Source: Apostichopus japonicus (lineage: Eukaryota; Echinodermata; Holothuroidea; Aspidochirotida; Stichopodidae). From it: a DNA stretch of 64,000 nucleotides. Shown here in pieces: positions 54,501 through 60,500 of this stretch. The position numbers and the translations under genes were made by a program. The notes beneath the pieces are model-generated. The model had not been told where the DNA came from, did no database searches, and saw only the letters and a program-made list of their open reading frames with translations. Where the stretch lies: assembly GCF_037975245.1 (NCBI RefSeq), contig NC_092566.1, positions 14,502,501 to 14,566,500 on the forward strand, read 5' to 3'. Position 1 is the stretch's first letter, and each line of letters opens with the position of its first letter.

Positions 54501-57500
54501 GTGGCATTCGCTGCTTGGACGGCGCTCTCATCGGAGACTGACTCGCTGTCGTCGACAGCGACTCCCAATTCAAATTCAAACTGCCAGGCAAAGATTGTTT
54601 CATCCTCCACCTGCCGCTTACCCCTATCCCTGCCTCTTGACCTCCTACTGGAGGATACCGGACCGCAGGTCACTTTGATATCTGTGAAGGAGCAGCCACT
54701 CGACGAGGAGCAAAGGTCCGCAAATTGGGTTCGTAATAGGTGCTCGAGGAAAGCTGAGGCTATCTGAGGGGCTTGACCTGACTTGCTGCAATCTTCGGCG
54801 TCGTACATTGCCTTGACAGGAAGTGTGGAACGGGGTGGTCTGCTACGAGCTGGAAACAGCGATGAAATAAGGAAATTGGCACTTGATAATATCCGAATCA
54901 GAATCATTGGATATAGTGAGAAAACATTGAAACAGGGCTTGGTAGGAATATGAATGGAGAAAGAGTTAAAAGTAGTACACAGAGCTCACAAATAAATTGC
55001 TCTTCTTAAAATCATATTTCAGTATAAGTACTCACATACCAGTGACTCTGACAAAAGGCCTAAGAATGGAACAAATTGTTCCTTGTTGTCCCACCAGTAT
55101 TTGGTAAAATTCAGAATTACTAGGGCCCAACACACAGACGCAAATACCCCGAAGGACCATACTCCCCTGTAGTCACATTACCATGACCAATACCTCTACT
55201 TATTTCTAAGATTTTAGCTAGCTTGCAAAGCACAAAAGTATTTAAAATTATCGCAGCTGACAGACAGACATACAGACAGACTTGTGTCATATACAGACTG
55301 GTTGAACATATTGACAGTAGCTACCCACTGTGATTTATAGTGATTCAAATCTTGTATTAACAGTTATGTTTAATGTGACCCTTCATTTGGAACTATATAT
55401 CATGCAATGCGTTAAAACTCTATTGCAGGCAAACAACTCAGTTGGGAGAGAAATATTTCTATAAAGTAAACACCATCAGACGTCTTTAAATAGGAGTAGA
55501 AGAATATCATTTCATAACTGCAGTCAAACGCTTACAACTTATTATTTTATTATTTTACCAAATTTACATAGCGCTCTTTTCATGCTTAAGCATGTTCAAG
55601 AGCGCTTTACAATGACAACAATATGACAAAACCCTTTAAATATAAATAGGAAGAATAAAATTGACACAGCTTAAATATTAACAAGAGCACCAATGATGCA
55701 GTATCTCAATACTGGAAGTTTTAATTTTGATTCCTAATTTCAAATCTTTGCTCTGTCTCTACAATTATCAATATCAATCATGGTACAACAAATATATAAC
55801 TTGCATTTTTGCTACTTTGCCACGAATAGTCTCTGCAGGTTACACTTTATCCTGCTAGTCTTGCCTTTAGCGCTCATTGCCTGTTAGTCGAAAGAACGAC
55901 GTTGCAAGGTTTAGTAATGTCATAGAATATTTAAGAACTTGTTTTTCATGTGGTATCCTTCATCTTAGGTCAGTCTCTGTTGGACTTTTTGGTCATATAG
56001 TTTGATGTCAATGACAACAGCCAAATTAGAAGAGGCGAACAACTCGACCATATTCTTGATGCCTGCCTTGAGAGCTAGGCCTATTGACCTACTGTATGTT
56101 ACTGTAGACTGTAGTGGTGACTACCATCAAAACTGTGTCCACTTCTAGATATCAAAACAACCCACGTTTTTCCATCTCAATTTTTCGGACATGAAGATTT
56201 CATGGATTTATGACTTGGAAAAAATAATGTAAAAGAAGATTACAAGTTTTTATATGCAAGTGATGGGTGCATGGCCTCCTCTTCCCCTAATAGCCACCTC
56301 AGTTCCTCTCCATTTTGTTATTTTATTTTAATTCTTTGTACATTTGATGTCAAACATTACAGGTTCAAAAGAAAGCTAAACATACTTCTTATAACCTTAT
56401 ACATCTTAGGCCTATATCCTTATAAATAAAACATAACCTTATACAATTTTTATAGTCTTATCAAAGTTGTGATGCTATGGCCGGCTCCTCTTTTATACGT
56501 ACCCATCAAACAAACTTACCCTGGTCCTTCCTAGGAAAAGCTGTCTGAACACCAGTACAATGCTAATGTGGCTATCATTGAAAGCCTAATAGGCCTAGTG
56601 CCCTATATATATATATATTTTTAAATTGCACTAGGCCTACAGTAAGTAGCCTTCAGAAATACAAGAATGTGTATACGTAATTATACAAAATACATGAAGG
56701 GCAATCAAACAAACTTATCATGGCCCTTGCTCTGAAAAGCTACCTGAACACCATTATAGTGTTCAACCGATTATGCATAACAGAAAATACCGATTACTGA
56801 ATATTTTTTCATAATCGTACCGATTCCGATTATTTGAAAATGAGAAAATATCCCGTTTATACGAAATCGGCAATAAAGTTTGACAGAAACAATTATTGTT
56901 GTGATTTTCCCCAGTTTCCTTTTGCTTCGTTGTTATACAAGGCTCTAAGGTATCATTTTGTATGTACCAAATTACCTCTGGAGTTTCTCGGAAAGAAATT
57001 TTTTTTTTTTAAATTTCCAAAATACGGAGATATGACATCCTACCTAGTCAGCACTGTGCTAAGCGAATGGCCTAACCACCTCGACGTGAATGTCACCTGT
57101 TAATGGCTTGAAATGGGCTACGAATAGTTACTCAAAATATCCATCTCAAAAAGTATCTCAGACAAACCATCCATCTGCAATCTTTACCAAAGTGTAAATT
57201 TTAATGACATATTGCCTTCATTCCGACATTATTTTTTACTTATTTTCAGTATTATACCGTTTATGAACAAATAGAAATGTTACGAACTTGAAGTTAAACA
57301 TACCTATTCATTACCTGTATAACTCCATTCAGGTTCAATTAGAATGTGTAAGCTTAGGCCAATCAAACTGAAAAGCAAATTGTACCATCGTAACTTGTTT
57401 AAAATTACTCTAAAATGTAATACCAGATTGATGTAAAGAAATAATAACAACTAGAAACTACTCCAATATAAAATATAACATTCCCTCTATAAGACATATC

Positions 57501-60500
57501 ACTTACATTACCTTCCAAACAAATGCCGATTTCCAGCAAATTGAAAGTTGTAAACTAAGCTACGCAATTTTTTTTTTTTTTTTTGCAAACCGATGGTTAG
57601 GCTACATTTCCCATTGACTTAGTGTGGTTGTTAGGCTAACATGTGGTCGAAGATTGCAGTTTCTGTGGATATTTTTAGTTTTTATTTGCGACACAACTAG
57701 AGCGAATAAACAGATGTCAAGTTTAGATTTCCATGCAGTTGATTTAGTGTGAAGTAAGGCTACTATCTGGTCGGAGATTTGTGAGGATTTTAGGTTATTT
57801 TCGCTGGTACTGCAGGCCGTAATTTACCACGGGAAGTTCCCGGTGATTGTGCGCGACCCTCTCGCACTGCTTCAAATTTTGATGCGGGGTGAGAAAACTG
57901 TTTGCGCGATTCGCGATGCAACTGCAATTCCTAGCTAAAGCAAACGCATGTCACAATTAATTTTACACAGACACCTGATATAAAGAGGGCGATTTTTTTA
58001 TATTTCATTTTTCTTTTTCGCACTCGTAATTGTGCTTTAGGAGGGCTTTTTAGCACTTGCGAGGGTGAATCGCCCGTTGCCCCCGCTTATTTCCTCCCTG
58101 TCCAGCACATTCCTGAATTCGCGAAATTGCTATTGCTGCTATGCTTACTGTGCCAAGAAATATGCAGCCAATAACCACGAAGGAAGCAAAATCGGCGACC
58201 CTGGCAGCCTAATTTGATGAAAGTATACACTGTGAAAGACGTATAGGGGGTGCCTTTTTTTAATATTTCGTAGTAAAAGAACAAACCTAATTCATCAGTT
58301 GATATTTTCAACTTCCATATGTTTTTGAATAATGATATTTTCACCTTCCATATGTTTTTGAATAATCGGTATGACATAACTGGTATTCCACGTAATTTTT
58401 ACCGATTCCGATTATGTACCGATTATGCAATATTCGTACCGATTCCGATTCCGATTAGGTTAATCGGTTGAACACTACACCAGTACTATCCTTAAATGGA
58501 TGTTACGTAGAATTCAGCAGTACAGAATGTAATTAGCATGCAATACACTAACACCTCGCGTACCTAACTACAGAACAGAAAATTGTTCGCGAGGGTAGCC
58601 ATTTTCGTATATCTAACATGTAGCTGTTATGAGTCATAGCCAATCTGCTACAAAACAGACTTGGGGGCGGGGCTTAATCATCAAAAACGGACCTTTTTAC
58701 TAAAAGTAGGGGCGGCAGCTCAGTGTTGTTTTAAGAAAGAAAAATCATTTAAACATCAAATAAAGCAAATAAAAGCCATTAAATGCCATATACATGTAGT
58801 AAAATTCTTATTTATACCTACCTGTAAACAACAAATGGAAGTTTAAAATTTTAATAAAATATATAATACATAGGACCCTATCTTAGACGATACCACTGTT
58901 GAAAGACAGTTCTATTCTATTCTCTTTCATAAAACATAAGTTTTGGAGCGTGTGCAAAACAGGTGTGCCAAAGTGTGTTTTCAGTCCAAATTGGCCCGAT
59001 TTGGACATAAATCGGTGAAAAAGTCACAGAATGAGATACAATTCTGGAATAAAAAATAGTAACTTTTGTTGGTCTATATGATATATTCTTGCTCTGGAAA
59101 TTCCAGAGAAAAAGAACTTTGTTTGAAGACGCTGAAAAATTTTTAAGAGAAGAGAAAGTCCCACTTACTGTTACAATATCTCTATACATGTAATGTATTG
59201 AGATAATAAAAAAAATATATATATATATATAAACAAAGGAATAATTTTAAAAATAATATAGATTTACAGTGAAATTCCTACAAAGAAAAAAGTGAGTTTT
59301 AAGTAAATTTAAGTAACAAAATGACAAACCCCCTTAAAATATGAATACGAAAAATAAAATGGACGCAGCTTGAATATTAATATAAAAATATATATGTATC
59401 TATAAGGATTTTTTATTGTTTTTTTCATTTAAAAACAATATAGATTTACAGTGAAATTCCTACAAAGAAAAAAGTGAGTTTTAAGTAAATTTAAGTAACA
59501 AAATGACAAACCCCCCTAAAATATGAATACGAAAAATAAAATGGACGCAGCTTGAATATTAATATAAAAATATATATGTATCTATAAGGATTTTTTTTTA
59601 ATTTTTTTTATTTAAAAACAATATAGATTTACAGTGAAATTCCTAAAAAGAAAAAGTGAGTTTTAAGTAATTTCTTAAGAGTGGCTAATGTTTTGGCATC
59701 ACGGATATTATTTGGCAGTGTATTCCTTAGCTTGCTAGCAGCAAAGTTAAATTGTCTGTCGCCGTATGTAGCAGTCCTTACTCTGGGGATCACTAGTGTA
59801 AGAGAATTAAATGAAGCTTTAACACTGAAGTTACTTACATCCACAGTCCACAGCTCGAGGTGGCTGCCATTTCCCGGAGGAGTCACAGAAGAATGACGTT
59901 GGAGATGTAGGAGGTGCACGGAAACCAGGCTTGCAGGATAGGACGCATATCTGACCATCCCCAGATTCATGGCAGGCTAGAGCACCGTTAGCCGGAGTCT
60001 CGAGGGGTGCACAGGCTTCCACTGTGAATACACCAGAGAAGAATTCAAATAGACAAATTAATGCATGGGGTAAGAAACAAGATACTTAAACATGTCGCTA
60101 GTACCCCATCAGTTGGATACTTAAAGCAGCATTTTGCGTTTTGTCGCTGTTTTCCACTTTTTTGACAAGTTCATCAAGTTTTTTACATATATCATTCACA
60201 AAACAGCAAACTAAGATATTAGCCAAGTATTTCCCTGCCAAAAGCGTTAATTAGCGAGTGATTAAGGACATTTGCAGATAATGAGAAAAGTGTCTTCCGA
60301 CAATTTACACATTTAATATTAATGGCATACAGTTCCCCCAACCCACCAGTTTGAATTCAACCAATCAGAGATGCAAGTTTAGTTATGAGCCGTTGCTAAA
60401 AATAGATTCAAAATGTTGAGTTGGTAACTTGGTACAACCAGCGAGCTGGACTCTAACAGCTCCCTTGTACAACTGCCATAAAAAACAAACGAAAAATTGA

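Larger units (their letters stand above)
54850..59838 (-). other. intron 4 of the SVEP1-like gene
   Basis: About 5 kb. It holds a LINE-tail-like piece (55560-55690), a hairpin (56590-56639), a 1.7-kb hAT element (56757-58477), the 182-bp tandem repeat and the LINE fragment next to exon 4. I found no further exon; phases on both sides are 1. Confidence 0.6.

Noticed and set aside
54342-54767. 141-codon + strand frame
   Set aside because: It is antisense to exon 5 of the SVEP1-like gene, which has matched splice sites and domain signals.
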